Below are positions 44,158-53,350 of a stretch of DNA of 64,000 nt, piece by piece. The notes beneath the pieces were generated by a model. It did not search any database and was not told the origin of the DNA. It was given only the letters and a program-made list of their open reading frames with translations. This DNA is from Clostridiales bacterium. Its GTDB lineage: Bacteria > Bacillota > Clostridia > Christensenellales > CAG-138. The position numbers were made by a program, and so were the translations under genes. The first letter of the stretch is position 1; each line of letters opens with the position of its first letter. The stretch spans positions 62,001-126,000 of the forward strand of contig SFEL01000001.1 in assembly GCA_004557245.1 (NCBI GenBank), given 5' to 3'.

Positions 44158-45474
44158 TTAACCCTGAAACTCCACCTGGGGCTGGCCGTTGGGGTCGTAG
44201 TAGGGGGCGTTGGGGTCGTAGTAGCTGGGGTCCATTGTAGGCTCGGCGTATACGGGCGAGTTGTCGCTATAGTAATAGTAGTTGCCGTCTGCGCCCTGAT
44301 ATATGGTAGGCGTGCGCGGAGGCAGGGATTCGCCGGGGGAGAGCACCTTTGCATCTTCGGCCTCCTCGGCGGAATCGAATATGAATTCGTGTAGCGCCTT
44401 GGCGTTGGCGGGCATATCTGCCAGCACTACGGATTTCCTCTCGTATTTATCGGTTTTGTATGTTTCGTCCGCAGGTATCCTGCAGTAGAGCAGGCCGCCT
44501 GCGCCCATGCCCAGAGCCTTTGTGGCGCAGGAGATTATGCGGTCGTTGGTCATGTTGGTCTCAACCATGGGCAGTATCTTCTCAAGCATTTTATATTGCC
44601 TGGATACGTCCGCCTTCATGAACTGGGCGTATATCTGGTTGAGCAGCTTGAACTGGCGTTTGGTGCGGTTGAAGTCGCTGTCTATGTGGCGTATCCTCGC
44701 ATAGCCCAGAGCCTGCTTACCGGAGAGCTTCACGTTGCCCGCATTGGCGAATATGAAGCCGTCCCATGTGTCGGCTATGCCGCGCTGCTTGTTGAGGCCG
44801 GCTATGCAGTCGTTGGCTTCGCTTATCTCCTCGGCGCTCATGCGCACCGTAACGCCGCCCAGCGCGTCCACTATCTCCTCAAACATATTGAAGTCCACCA
44901 GCACGTATTCGCTGAGGTTGAGATGGAAGTTGCTGTTGAGAGTCTCAAAGAGCAGGTCAAGGCCGCCCTTTACCGCGGCGGAGTTGAGCTTGCCGTAGCC
45001 GTGGCCGGGTATGTTCACCAGCATGTCGCGCATTATTGTGGTGAGCTTGAGCCTGTTGTTTACCGTGTCTATGGTGGCTATAAGCATGGCGTCCGTGTTG
45101 GAGTCGCCCTTCGTGCCGCGGCGGTCAACGCCTATGAGCAGCACGTTTATGTAGCGTTCGTCCGTGGCGTCAGCCTTCAGCTTTTCTACAGTTGCGTCGT
45201 CCAGCCATGTCTGGTCGTATAGCTCGCTCATGGGTATGGGGGTGGGCACCGGGGTAGCCGAGGGCTCCGGCGTAGCGTTGGGGGTGGCCACGGGTGCAGG
45301 GGTGATTATGATGTCCCCGTCGTTCTCTGCGAACACGGTATCCGTGCCGGGGCGGGATATGCTGTTGAGCAGCTTTGCTGCAAGTATCCCTATGGCGGCG
45401 GCTGCGGTCACTATGACGCATATAAGTATGATTATGATTTTGCGGCCTTTGCCGTTATTTTTATTTTGCTCCAT
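44158..45474 (-). CDS. LytR-CpsA-Psr (LCP) family cell-wall ligase
   Basis: A 438-residue membrane-anchored enzyme. After a basic N-terminus and one transmembrane helix (about 10-32), a Pro/Thr linker leads to the LCP domain with LLIGVDRRGTKGDSNTDAMLIATID, LTTIMRDMLVNIPGHGYGKLNSA and FNMFEEIVDALGGV (active-site Arg and Asp residues). The C-terminus is Tyr/Pro/Asn-rich. LCP enzymes attach polyprenyl-linked glycopolymers to peptidoglycan. The start could also be the ATG at 45501; AAGGAAG favours 45474 slightly. Confidence 0.93.
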   Translation of the reverse strand: MEQNKNNGKGRKIIIILICVIVTAAAAIGILAAKLLNSISRPGTDTVFAENDGDIIITPAPVATPNATPEPSATPVPTPIPMSELYDQTWLDDATVEKLKADATDERYINVLLIGVDRRGTKGDSNTDAMLIATIDTVNNRLKLTTIMRDMLVNIPGHGYGKLNSAAVKGGLDLLFETLNSNFHLNLSEYVLVDFNMFEEIVDALGGVTVRMSAEEISEANDCIAGLNKQRGIADTWDGFIFANAGNVKLSGKQALGYARIRHIDSDFNRTKRQFKLLNQIYAQFMKADVSRQYKMLEKILPMVETNMTNDRIISCATKALGMGAGGLLYCRIPADETYKTDKYERKSVVLADMPANAKALHEFIFDSAEEAEDAKVLSPGESLPPRTPTIYQGADGNYYYYSDNSPVYAEPTMDPSYYDPNAPYYDPNGQPQVEFQG

Positions 45475-45644
45475 CTTTTCGGACGCTTCCTTCTGTATCA
45501 TATTGTCCGGGACATTATAACCTATAATGCGAAATATATCAATTTTTGCGAACCGAATTTACAATGCGGTAACTATTGCCATGTTAGCCGCCTTGGGGTA
45601 TATTATAACATGAATTACTATTGCAACATAGGAGCAGTATGCTA

Positions 45645-46373
45645 ATGTATGGTGATTTCGCGGGTATGTACGACCCGCTCATGAAGGACGTGGATTATGA
45701 TTCCTGGGCGGAATACCTGCTCCGGTTTATCGGTGCTGAAAAGCTGCGGGTGACGGACTGCGCCTGCGGCACAGGCGAGATAACACTGCGTCTGGCCAGG
45801 GCGGGGCATATCATGACCGGCGTGGACATATCCGGGGACATGCTGAGAATAGCCTCCGAAAAAGCGCGAAGGGCGGCGCTGAAGATACCCTTTGTGGAGC
45901 AGGACATGCGCAAGCTCGCGCTGCACCGGCCCCAGGACGCTATAATCTGCGCCTGCGACGGGGTGAACTACCTCGATTCGCTGAAGGCCGCCGAGGAGTT
46001 CTTCGAGGCCGCAAATGCCGCGCTGAAGGTGGGCGGTCTGCTGCTTTTCGATATTTCGTCGCAGTACAAGCTGGAAAACATACTGGGCTGCAATACCTTT
46101 GCGGAGGACGAGCAGGGCGGGGCGTATATCTGGAAGAACAACTACGACCCGGAAAGCCGGCTTATAGAGATGGAGCTGACCTTCTTTGAGCGGCAGGGTG
46201 AGCTTTACCGCCGCTTTACCGAGCGGCACATACAGCGGGCCCATGGCACCGACGAGCTGCTTAAAGCGCTGTGCAGGGCGGGTTTTGACGCGGAAGCATA
46301 CGACTTTGAAACAATGGATCCCGTAAGACCCGACAGCGAGCGGGTGCAGTTTTCAGGAAGGAAAAGGCGATGA
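45645..46373 (+). CDS. Class I SAM-dependent methyltransferase
   Basis: A 242-residue methyltransferase with the SAM motif DCACGTGEITLRLARAG, motif II ITGVDISGDMLRIA, and DAIICACDGVNYL. The N-terminal FAGMYDPLMKDVDYDSWAEYL pattern is common among clostridial small-molecule methyltransferases. AGGAG at 45630-45634 is best spaced for the ATG at 45645 (45639 is also possible). The stop overlaps the next start (ATGA). Substrate unknown. Confidence 0.88.
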   Translation: MYGDFAGMYDPLMKDVDYDSWAEYLLRFIGAEKLRVTDCACGTGEITLRLARAGHIMTGVDISGDMLRIASEKARRAALKIPFVEQDMRKLALHRPQDAIICACDGVNYLDSLKAAEEFFEAANAALKVGGLLLFDISSQYKLENILGCNTFAEDEQGGAYIWKNNYDPESRLIEMELTFFERQGELYRRFTERHIQRAHGTDELLKALCRAGFDAEAYDFETMDPVRPDSERVQFSGRKRR

Positions 46374-46975
46374 AGCCCCTTGAGCTTTACAGAGACGGCG
46401 AAAAGGTGGTCTGTGCTTTTACGCTGTACATAGACCCGAGAACCGGGGAGCCTGAGGAGATGCGGCGGCTAATGCTGGACGGCCTCGGGCGCATAGCGGG
46501 CTGCTACGGCACGGACAAAGGGCCCGTAGAGGTTGAGGTGCGGGTGAATATAGCCGATAAATTCAGCTTGGGCGCGGTGAACGTGCGCATCATAGACGAG
46601 ACGCCAGTCATACGTAAGTGGTACAGCCCAAGGATAAACGTGAGCCGGGCGTATTACGGCACGCGCCGCAAGGGCCTCCTGAAGCTGGAACGGTTCATTA
46701 TGCGCAAGCCGGACGTCTACATAAACCTCGCCGGCAAGGATGTGCAGGACCAAAGGCAGCGGGGGGTGATATGCTCTGTGATACAGCACGAGTTCGGTCA
46801 TGTGCTGGGATTCAAGGATAAGTACAGGATGAGGAATTTCAAGAAAAAGAACGAGGACGTTGACGACGGGGACATAATGTACCGCGTGGGAGACGCACAG
46901 AAGTTCATGGAATATCATATAAGAAGATTGAGGAGCTGCGCGGATAAGGGCAGGGTACCATTCAGAAATGTGTAG
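46370..46975 (+). CDS. Putative zinc metalloprotease (HExxHxxGxxD)
   Basis: A 201-residue cytosolic protein with a textbook zincin motif: His140-Glu141-F-G-His144-V-L-Gly-F-K-Asp150, the extended metzincin-like form with Asp as third ligand. The rest is not recognised. It is a small protein with a basic C-terminus and no signal peptide. It overlaps the methyltransferase by four bases and precedes hslO by 24 bases, so it is part of the same operon. A protease role is inferred from the motif. Confidence 0.7.
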   Translation: MKPLELYRDGEKVVCAFTLYIDPRTGEPEEMRRLMLDGLGRIAGCYGTDKGPVEVEVRVNIADKFSLGAVNVRIIDETPVIRKWYSPRINVSRAYYGTRRKGLLKLERFIMRKPDVYINLAGKDVQDQRQRGVICSVIQHEFGHVLGFKDKYRMRNFKKKNEDVDDGDIMYRVGDAQKFMEYHIRRLRSCADKGRVPFRNV

Positions 46976-46999
46976 CGACGATATACGGAGGATAACATA

Positions 47000-47890
47000 A
47001 TGGGTAGGATAGTAAGGGGCCTTATGGCAAACGATACGGTAAAGCTCATGGCTATTACTGGCAAGGATATATGCGAGACCGCCCGTGAGCTTCACGGCCT
47101 GTCAAGGGTGTGCACAGCGGCGCTGGGCCGTTCCCTTCTCATAACCGACATGATGGGGGCGCAGCTCAAGGGGGAAAACGACAAGCTCACTACCATAATC
47201 AAAGGCGGAGGCCCGGCGGGCAATATAGTCTGCACTGCGGATAACAGGGGCCACGTAAAGGGCTACATAGAAAACCCCAAGCTGGAGCTGCCGCTAAACG
47301 ACAGCGGCAAGCTGGATGTTTCCATGGCGGTAGGCTGGTTCGGCGAGCTTACGGTAGTGCGGGATCTCGGACTGAAGGAGCCCTATGTGGGCAAGAGCAA
47401 CATGGTGTCCGGCGAAATAGCGGAGGACTTCGCACAGTATTTCACGGTGAGCGAGCAGCAGCCCTCTATGGTATACCTGGGCGTCCGGGTAGACCCCCAC
47501 GACGGCAAAGTCAGGGCCGGCGGCGGCCTCATAGTGCAGCCCATGCCCTTCTGCCCCGATGAAGTAATAGATAAAATACAGGACAGGGTGCCGATGGTGA
47601 AGATGCTGGCGGGAATGCTGGACGATGGCATAGAGCTGGAGGCTTCGCTGAAGAAGATATTCGACGGCATAGATATGACCTTCACTGAGACCATGGAGAC
47701 AGGGTTCCGATGCGACTGCACGCGTGAGCGGCTGGAGAGGGTCCTTATATCTCTGGGCCGGGACGAACTCAGCGACATGATAGAGAAGGAACACGGCGCG
47801 GAGCTGACCTGCCACTTTTGCAATAAGAAGTACAGCTTCAGCGAAGATGAGCTCAAGGGCCTCCTGGAGGAGGCCGGAAAGGCGCAATAG
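47000..47890 (+). CDS. hslO: Hsp33 redox-regulated chaperone
   Basis: A 296-residue holdase activated by oxidation. The C-terminal redox switch has the four zinc Cys as CDC (in GFRCDCTRERLERVLISLGRDEL) and CHFC (in LTCHFCNKKYSF). The N-terminal core has the usual IKGGGPAGNIVCTADNRGHVKGYI segment. CGGAGG precedes the ATG. In an anaerobe it would protect proteins during oxygen exposure. Confidence 0.96.
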   Translation: MGRIVRGLMANDTVKLMAITGKDICETARELHGLSRVCTAALGRSLLITDMMGAQLKGENDKLTTIIKGGGPAGNIVCTADNRGHVKGYIENPKLELPLNDSGKLDVSMAVGWFGELTVVRDLGLKEPYVGKSNMVSGEIAEDFAQYFTVSEQQPSMVYLGVRVDPHDGKVRAGGGLIVQPMPFCPDEVIDKIQDRVPMVKMLAGMLDDGIELEASLKKIFDGIDMTFTETMETGFRCDCTRERLERVLISLGRDELSDMIEKEHGAELTCHFCNKKYSFSEDELKGLLEEAGKAQ

Positions 47891-47894
47891 TCAA

Positions 47895-49601
47895 ATGGCG
47901 GAAAAATTCAGAACCGAAAAAGGTGGCAAAGTGCTTCAGTTCGCTCAGGACGGAGAGTTTTACTACCGCAGCGGCTCGTCAAAGCTTGAAAAGAACGACC
48001 TTACCGGGGCCATAGCGAGCTATCGCATGGCTCTGAAGTTAGACCCCAAAAATTACGACGCAGTGCTGGGCATAGCGGAGATACTCACCGCCATGGGACG
48101 CACGGAGGAATCCAACCGGCTGCTTATGGTGAAGTTCCGGGAGGAGGAGAGGCCCGCGGAGGCTTATTTCGGCATGGGCTGCAACTTTTTCGCCCAGAGG
48201 GAATACGACCAGGCGCGCATGAGCTTCGATAAATACCTTGATGAGGATCCGGAGGGCGAATTCGCCTACACCGCATACGATATGGCTGAGGCCATAGACG
48301 ACGGCACCGCCCAGGCCTATCAGGAAGGACCCTTTGCCGTACCCGGGTACACGGAAGCGGAACAGGCAAGGCGGCTCATGGAGAAGGAGGACTTTAAAGG
48401 GGCTATAGAGCTGCTGGAAAAAACTGTGGAAGAGCATCCTGAGCTTTCATATGCACGCAACAGCCTCGCCCTGTGCTATTATTGCGTACACGATTACGAC
48501 AAGGCAACGGATCAGGTGGGTGCGGTGCTTAAGGAAGAACCCCAGAACATACAGGCACACTGCAATCTGGCTATATTCATGAGGGGCGCCAAGGACGACG
48601 TTGGCCTGAAGCGGCAGGTCGATTATTTAAAGACTGTCACCACAGAGGACGCGGACGACCTTAACAGGCTCTGCGTTACATTCATGGATCTTCGCGAGTT
48701 CGCCGTAGCGCTGCCAATCGCGAAAAAGCTCTACAATAAAAAAAGCTTCGATCCTGCCGTTATACACAGGCTTGGCCTTTGCGCATATTATACCGGCGAC
48801 TGGACCTATGCCCTGAGCTGCTACGATAAGCTTATAAAGATTGACGGCGAGGACAGCATAGCCCGCTTTTACAGGGGAATATGCAAGGCGGCAATAATGG
48901 GCGCGCCCAAATCCATGAGCCTCATGCTGAACTATCAGGTGCCTGCGGAGGAAGTCATAGCCAGGATAAAGAAGCTCAACGAGTATATACACATTCCCCG
49001 GGAAAAGCTCATGGAGATTTGGAAGGAGGGCGGCGACGTGAGGATGACTGCCAAGTGGGGCCTGACGCTGCCGGATCAGTCGGTAAAGCGTGCCATACTG
49101 AGCTTTATCGCTTCCTTCCGCGACGAGACAGCGGAGGAGATACTGCGCGACTTTGCCCTGCACAAGGAGGAGAGCACGGATCTCAAGCGGGATACCTTTG
49201 CAATGCTCAAGGCCATAAACGCCAGGGAGCCGTATCTGAGCTATATCGACGGGGAGCTGGTGGAGAGCCGGGTGAGCCTGGTGCCAATGATGCCAAAGGG
49301 CCTGCCCAAAGCTTACAGCGAGGTAATGGAAAACTGTGTAGACTACATGAGGGGGATACGTGACGACAGGTGTATATCCACAGCCGTGAAGCTATGGGGC
49401 AAATATGTATACGGCCTTTCGGGCTACCAGCCCATTTCCAAGGGACAGACAATGGCCCTTGCGGCGGCCCTCGAGTACGAGGCATGCCGCAAGTGTGGCG
49501 TGGAGGTCACAAAGCTTGAGCTTTGCAGCAAGTACGGAATAAGCATGGTTCGCTTCAACAACGCCATGGGCAAGCTGAACAAAGGAGAAAGCAAGGAATG
49601 A
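47895..49601 (+). CDS. TPR-repeat protein
   Basis: A 568-residue soluble protein. Tetratricopeptide repeats are visible in the first 350 residues (GAIASYRMALKLDPKNYDAVLGIAEIL; AIELLEKTVEEHPELSYARNSLALCYY; ALSCYDKLIKIDGEDSIARFYRGI). The last 200 residues are helical and not recognised, with a late segment resembling a cyclin or HTH-type helix bundle (TKLELCSKYGISMVRFNNAMGKL). It starts four bases after hslO and its stop overlaps the next start (ATGA), so it is a scaffold encoded with Hsp33 and an RNA methyltransferase. Confidence 0.85.
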   Translation: MAEKFRTEKGGKVLQFAQDGEFYYRSGSSKLEKNDLTGAIASYRMALKLDPKNYDAVLGIAEILTAMGRTEESNRLLMVKFREEERPAEAYFGMGCNFFAQREYDQARMSFDKYLDEDPEGEFAYTAYDMAEAIDDGTAQAYQEGPFAVPGYTEAEQARRLMEKEDFKGAIELLEKTVEEHPELSYARNSLALCYYCVHDYDKATDQVGAVLKEEPQNIQAHCNLAIFMRGAKDDVGLKRQVDYLKTVTTEDADDLNRLCVTFMDLREFAVALPIAKKLYNKKSFDPAVIHRLGLCAYYTGDWTYALSCYDKLIKIDGEDSIARFYRGICKAAIMGAPKSMSLMLNYQVPAEEVIARIKKLNEYIHIPREKLMEIWKEGGDVRMTAKWGLTLPDQSVKRAILSFIASFRDETAEEILRDFALHKEESTDLKRDTFAMLKAINAREPYLSYIDGELVESRVSLVPMMPKGLPKAYSEVMENCVDYMRGIRDDRCISTAVKLWGKYVYGLSGYQPISKGQTMALAAALEYEACRKCGVEVTKLELCSKYGISMVRFNNAMGKLNKGESKE

Positions 49602-50710
49602 GATTCATAGCGACCTGCAAAATAGGCTTGGAGAGCGTAGTATCCCTTGAGCTCAGGCGCCTTGGCATAGAGGTGGAAAAGGTGGAGGACGCGAGGGTGC
49701 TGTTCCTCGGGGATTATCAGACTATGGCAAAGGCCTGCTTGTGGCTGCGTACGGCGGAACGGGTGCTCATGGAGGTGGCAAGCTTTGAGGCCAGGAGCTT
49801 TGAGGAGCTGTTTCAGGGCGTGAAGGCTGTAAGCTGGCGGGATTACCTCAAAAAGGACAGCTTCATACACGTAAACGGCAAGAGCGCCAAGAGCACGCTG
49901 TTCAGCGTATCCGACTGCCAGCGCATAGCAAAGAAGGCCATAGTGGAAAACCTCATGGCCGCGTACCGAACGGAGCGGCTGCCGGAGACAGGCAGCGAGG
50001 TGATAATAGAGATAGGCATATTGCGGGATGTGGTTACTGTGGCGCTGGACTGCTGCGGCGCGGGGCTTTCCCGACGGGGCTACCGCACGTATAACGTCGC
50101 CGCGCCTATTGCCGAGACGCTGGGGGCGGCAATGCTGCTGCTCTCCCATTATAGGGGCGACAGGCCGCTTATAGACCCCATGTGCGGCAGCGGCACAATG
50201 CCCATTGAGGCGGCAATGATCGCCAACAACATGGCTCCCGGCCTGAACCGGCCATTTGCAGCGGAGGAATGGGAATTTGCCGGCGGCAAAAGCCTGTTTG
50301 ACAGGGCGCGGCAGGAGGCCCGTGAAAGCCGCATAGACGGTCGGCCCGACATACTGGGCAGCGACATTGATGCCCGCAGTATAGATCTCTGTAAAAAGCA
50401 CGCCAAGAAGGCGGGAGTGATGGTAAACTGGAAGACAGCGCCGCTGAAGGAGCTTTCTACTGATAAATCCGGCGGCCTTATAGTCTGCAACCCTCCCTAT
50501 GGTGAGCGCATGATGGAAAAGCGGGAGGCGGAGGCGCTGTACCGGGAAATGCGGCACAAGTTCGACGAGCTGGATAACTGGCAGGTGAGCGTTATCACCG
50601 CATACCGGGATTTCGAGAGAATATATGGCAAGCGGGCGGACAAGCGCCGCAAGCTGAGCAACGGCGGAATGGTATGCACGATGTACCAATATTTTAAAAG
50701 AAACGATTAA
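49598..50710 (+). CDS. THUMP-domain RNA guanine-N2 methyltransferase (RlmL/YpsC-like)
   Basis: A 370-residue enzyme with N-terminal THUMP RNA-binding domain (about 45-155) and a Rossmann methyltransferase domain with DPMCGSGTMPIEAAMIANNMAPG, GSDIDARSIDLCKKHAKKAG and catalytic NPPYGERM. Relatives modify 23S rRNA (m2G2445-type). AAGGAG-rich sequence precedes the ATG, which overlaps the TPR gene's TGA. Confidence 0.94.
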   Translation: MRFIATCKIGLESVVSLELRRLGIEVEKVEDARVLFLGDYQTMAKACLWLRTAERVLMEVASFEARSFEELFQGVKAVSWRDYLKKDSFIHVNGKSAKSTLFSVSDCQRIAKKAIVENLMAAYRTERLPETGSEVIIEIGILRDVVTVALDCCGAGLSRRGYRTYNVAAPIAETLGAAMLLLSHYRGDRPLIDPMCGSGTMPIEAAMIANNMAPGLNRPFAAEEWEFAGGKSLFDRARQEARESRIDGRPDILGSDIDARSIDLCKKHAKKAGVMVNWKTAPLKELSTDKSGGLIVCNPPYGERMMEKREAEALYREMRHKFDELDNWQVSVITAYRDFERIYGKRADKRRKLSNGGMVCTMYQYFKRND

Positions 50711-50771
50711 ATCCTAAAATTATGCTTTACAAATCCGCAATGATGTATTATAATAATCTTCGTTGCAAAAC

Positions 50772-50847
50772 GGGGCATTAGCTCAGTTGGTAGAGTGCCA
50801 CACTGGCAGTGTGGATGTCAGCGGTTCGAGTCCGCTATGCTCCACCA
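50772..50847 (+). tRNA. tRNA-Ala (GGC)
   Basis: 76-nt cloverleaf with encoded CCA. Acceptor GGGGCAT pairs with ATGCTCC, and the anticodon loop is CTGGCAG between CCACA and TGTGG. Its 3' end plus the following hairpin is mirrored next to the recombinase remnant at 9710-9754. Confidence 0.95.
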
Positions 50848-50851
50848 TTAA

Positions 50852-50890
50852 AAGCGCCTGAATCTCTAAGGATTCAGGCGCTTGCTTTTT
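50852..50890 (+). terminator. tRNA-Ala terminator
   Basis: A perfect 13-bp stem (50852-50864 with 50871-50883), six-base loop, then TGCTTTTTT. Confidence 0.88.
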
Positions 50891-50952
50891 TCGTTGCAAC
50901 TCTTTTTGCAACTTTTTTTAAATCAAATTATCAAATATCCCTTTATCCGCTA

Positions 50953-51489
50953 TTACCTATTGCGTCCGCCCTTGCGCTTTATCACTTCTACACCGGCAGC
51001 GCCAATAAGTGCCAATGCTATGAGGCAGAGAGCCCCGGTATCACCGGTCTTGGGGGTGACGAGCTGGGGGCATGGTACCTTACAGGTGCATTGGCCGCAG
51101 AGAACGCACTTTTTGCAATTGCAGCAGTAAACGTGCTCGTGGAGGCAAGGACGTTCCGTAGGCCCTGGCCTGTAGGTAGGAATAGGCCTATACGTAGGCC
51201 GGGGGGTGCGGGTGGGGGATGGCCTGGGGGTAGCCGCGGGTTCCGGGGAGACCGAAGGTTCGGGCGACGCGGTGGGCTCAGGCGTGACCGTAGGTTCCGG
51301 TGAAGCGGTAGGCGTGGGTTCGGCGGAAGGCTCCGGCGAAGCTACAGGAGTAGGCTCCGCAGTGGGTACCGGCGAGACTGGGGCCGCCGGCGTAGGTGAG
51401 GGCCATGGGCGGGCGGCAAGGGCTGGGGATGGTATGAGGGTAAGCAGCATAAACAGTGCTGCTATAATTGATATCGCTCTTTTATTCAT
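50953..51489 (-). CDS. Surface protein with Pro/Thr/Ser-rich stalk, Cys-rich cluster and TPKTG anchor
   Basis: A 178-residue exported protein. Its parts are a signal peptide (MNKRAISIIAALFMLLTLIP...ALA), a repetitive stalk of P-E-P-T/S-x units (about residues 30-105), a Cys/His-rich block (HEHVYCCNCKKCVLCGQCTC, nine Cys in all with the following PC), then TPKTGD, a hydrophobic helix and a basic tail. The end matches a sortase signal of the (S/P/N)PxTG type known in C. difficile rather than LPxTG. The Cys/His block could bind metal. AAGGAGG supports the ATG at 51489. No sortase gene is in the window. Confidence 0.75.
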   Translation of the reverse strand: MNKRAISIIAALFMLLTLIPSPALAARPWPSPTPAAPVSPVPTAEPTPVASPEPSAEPTPTASPEPTVTPEPTASPEPSVSPEPAATPRPSPTRTPRPTYRPIPTYRPGPTERPCLHEHVYCCNCKKCVLCGQCTCKVPCPQLVTPKTGDTGALCLIALALIGAAGVEVIKRKGGRNR

Positions 51490-51700
51490 TTGGTTTTCCT
51501 CCTTGGTAAAGCATGGGGATAGCTGCCCCCATCTGTTACAGAATAAGTGTAACGAATAAATATGCGCTAATCCATGGAGTTTTACTGGTGTCGGTGGAAT
51601 AATATGCAAATTATTGACGTAAAACATGTGATTTTGCCGTTGATTTATGGGCGGCATTGTGATAGATTATCCGTTATACGAAGCGAGAAGGCAGATAAGT

Positions 51701-52606
51701 ATGACTGTTAATGATGCAATGAAAAGAAGATTGGCCAACATGGCGCTGCTGATAACAGGAATGATATGGGGCAGCGGCTTTGTGGTAATGAAAAATACGC
51801 TGGACAGCATGTCGACGAACTATATACTTGCAATACGGTTCACCATAGCGGCTCTGGGCCTTAGCTATACTCTGTTTACCAAAGGTCCCGTCACATTTGA
51901 AAAGATAAAGGCCGGGGCCAATCTGGGTCTGTATATATACGGTGCTTTTGCGGTGCAGACCTACGGGCTGATTTTCACCACGGCCGGCAAAAATGCGCTC
52001 ATCACGGCGTTTTACGTTGTGCTGGTGCCGCTGCTGCTGTGGATAATGCAAAAGCGCCGGCCGGAAGGTAAGGTATGGGTGGCTGCCGTAATGATGATAA
52101 TTGGCATAGCGCTGCTCACTACTGACGGCGGAGGAAGCATCAACATAGGCGACGTACTTACGCTTTGCTGTTCATTGGGGTACGCTATACAGATAGTACT
52201 GGTGGACGTATATGCCAAGAAGTATGACTTAATGCAGCTGACCTGTCTCCAGTTCTGGTTCAGCGCGCTGTACGGCTGGATAGCGGCTTTGCTGTTTGAA
52301 CAGCCCCCCGTAAATATGGGAGGAGATACGGTGTTTGCTCTGGCATACTGCGGAATAGCCTGCACGCTCATAGGCCTCACGCTGCAAAACGTTGGGGTAA
52401 AGTACGCGAGTCCCGAGTACGCGACGCTTTTCATGAGCACCGAATCCGCCTTTGGGTGTATATTCGGCGTGATATTTCTACATGAGACTATGACGGCGCG
52501 CATGCTTGTGGGAGGATTGATGGTGGTTGCAGCACTTATGCTGTCGCAGGTGGAATGGAAGGACGTATTTGCAAAAAGAAAGAACAGGGGTGTTCATAAT
52601 GCCTGA
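51701..52606 (+). CDS. EamA/DMT family transporter
   Basis: A 301-residue carrier with ten transmembrane helices in two EamA repeats (LLITGMIWGSGFVVMKNTLD at the start, and a second copy from about residue 150). DMT proteins export amino acids or metabolites. The ATG at 51701 is chosen, since the upstream frame is spacer; the ribosome site is weak. It overlaps the DUF2461 gene by eight bases. Confidence 0.88.
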   Translation: MTVNDAMKRRLANMALLITGMIWGSGFVVMKNTLDSMSTNYILAIRFTIAALGLSYTLFTKGPVTFEKIKAGANLGLYIYGAFAVQTYGLIFTTAGKNALITAFYVVLVPLLLWIMQKRRPEGKVWVAAVMMIIGIALLTTDGGGSINIGDVLTLCCSLGYAIQIVLVDVYAKKYDLMQLTCLQFWFSALYGWIAALLFEQPPVNMGGDTVFALAYCGIACTLIGLTLQNVGVKYASPEYATLFMSTESAFGCIFGVIFLHETMTARMLVGGLMVVAALMLSQVEWKDVFAKRKNRGVHNA

Positions 52607-53267
52607 AAAATTCTGCGGGTTTAAGCCGGAAGCATATATATTCCTAACGGAATTGGGGTTCAATAACAATAAGCAGTGGATGGATGAAAACCGCTGGCGG
52701 TATAAAGAGTACGTCTATAAGCCGCTGTGCCGGCTGGGAGAGATGCTGCTGCCTACCATGCTGGATATAGATCCGGAGTTCAACCCCAGGCTCACGACGA
52801 TAGTTTCCCGTATAAACCGTGACACCAGATATTCAAAGAACAAGCTGCCCTACCGGGACCACATGTGGCTGGGCTTCCGCCGGGACGGCCGCAGTATGGG
52901 GGAGAGCCTGTGCATGTACTTTGAGATATCTCCAACGGGCTACGGCTACGGCAGCGGCATGTACTGCACCAACCTTGAGGTGATGAACGGACTTCGCGCC
53001 CATGCCATGGCGGATCCGGAGGGCTTCAGGCGCATGATAAACGCACCGGCGCTGAAGAGGTACACAGTGGAGGGCGAAAGCTACAAGAAGGACAAGGTGC
53101 CGGCTGCACCAGAGGATATAAAGCCCTATCTCAATCTCAAGGGAATGAGCCTGTGCTATGAGAGCCACAGCCTTGCGCCCACCATGAACGCAGGTATATT
53201 CGATGAGGTAAAGACGGCTATGGAGGAGCTGGCGCCCTTCTACCGCTACGTCTGTAACGTTAAATAA
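52599..53267 (+). CDS. DUF2461 family protein
   Basis: A 222-residue soluble protein with the DUF2461 pattern: FLTELGFNNNKQWMDENRWRYKEYVYKPL, SRINRDTRYSKNKLPYRDHMWLGFRR, and an SPTGYGYGSGMY segment. Biochemical function is not established. It is translationally coupled to the EamA gene by an eight-base overlap. Confidence 0.85.
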   Translation: MPEKFCGFKPEAYIFLTELGFNNNKQWMDENRWRYKEYVYKPLCRLGEMLLPTMLDIDPEFNPRLTTIVSRINRDTRYSKNKLPYRDHMWLGFRRDGRSMGESLCMYFEISPTGYGYGSGMYCTNLEVMNGLRAHAMADPEGFRRMINAPALKRYTVEGESYKKDKVPAAPEDIKPYLNLKGMSLCYESHSLAPTMNAGIFDEVKTAMEELAPFYRYVCNVK

Positions 53268-53306
53268 GTAAAACAAAAATGCCATCGGGGTTGTGCGATG
53301 GCAGAT

Positions 53307-53343
53307 ACTGTCGAAAAAGTGGCTGAAGGCCACTTTTTCGAGC
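53307..53343. repeat. Solo end of dispersed palindromic repeat
   Basis: ACTGTCGAAAAAGTGGC-TGAAG-GCCACTTTTTCGAGC, directly after a TGCCATCG/CGATGGCA hairpin (about 53279-53302) that would terminate the DUF2461 transcript. In this orientation it continues with GAGCTTTTACGGGTTTCG, matching the interior of copy 1 on the opposite strand. Confidence 0.8.
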
Positions 53344-53350
53344 TTTTACG

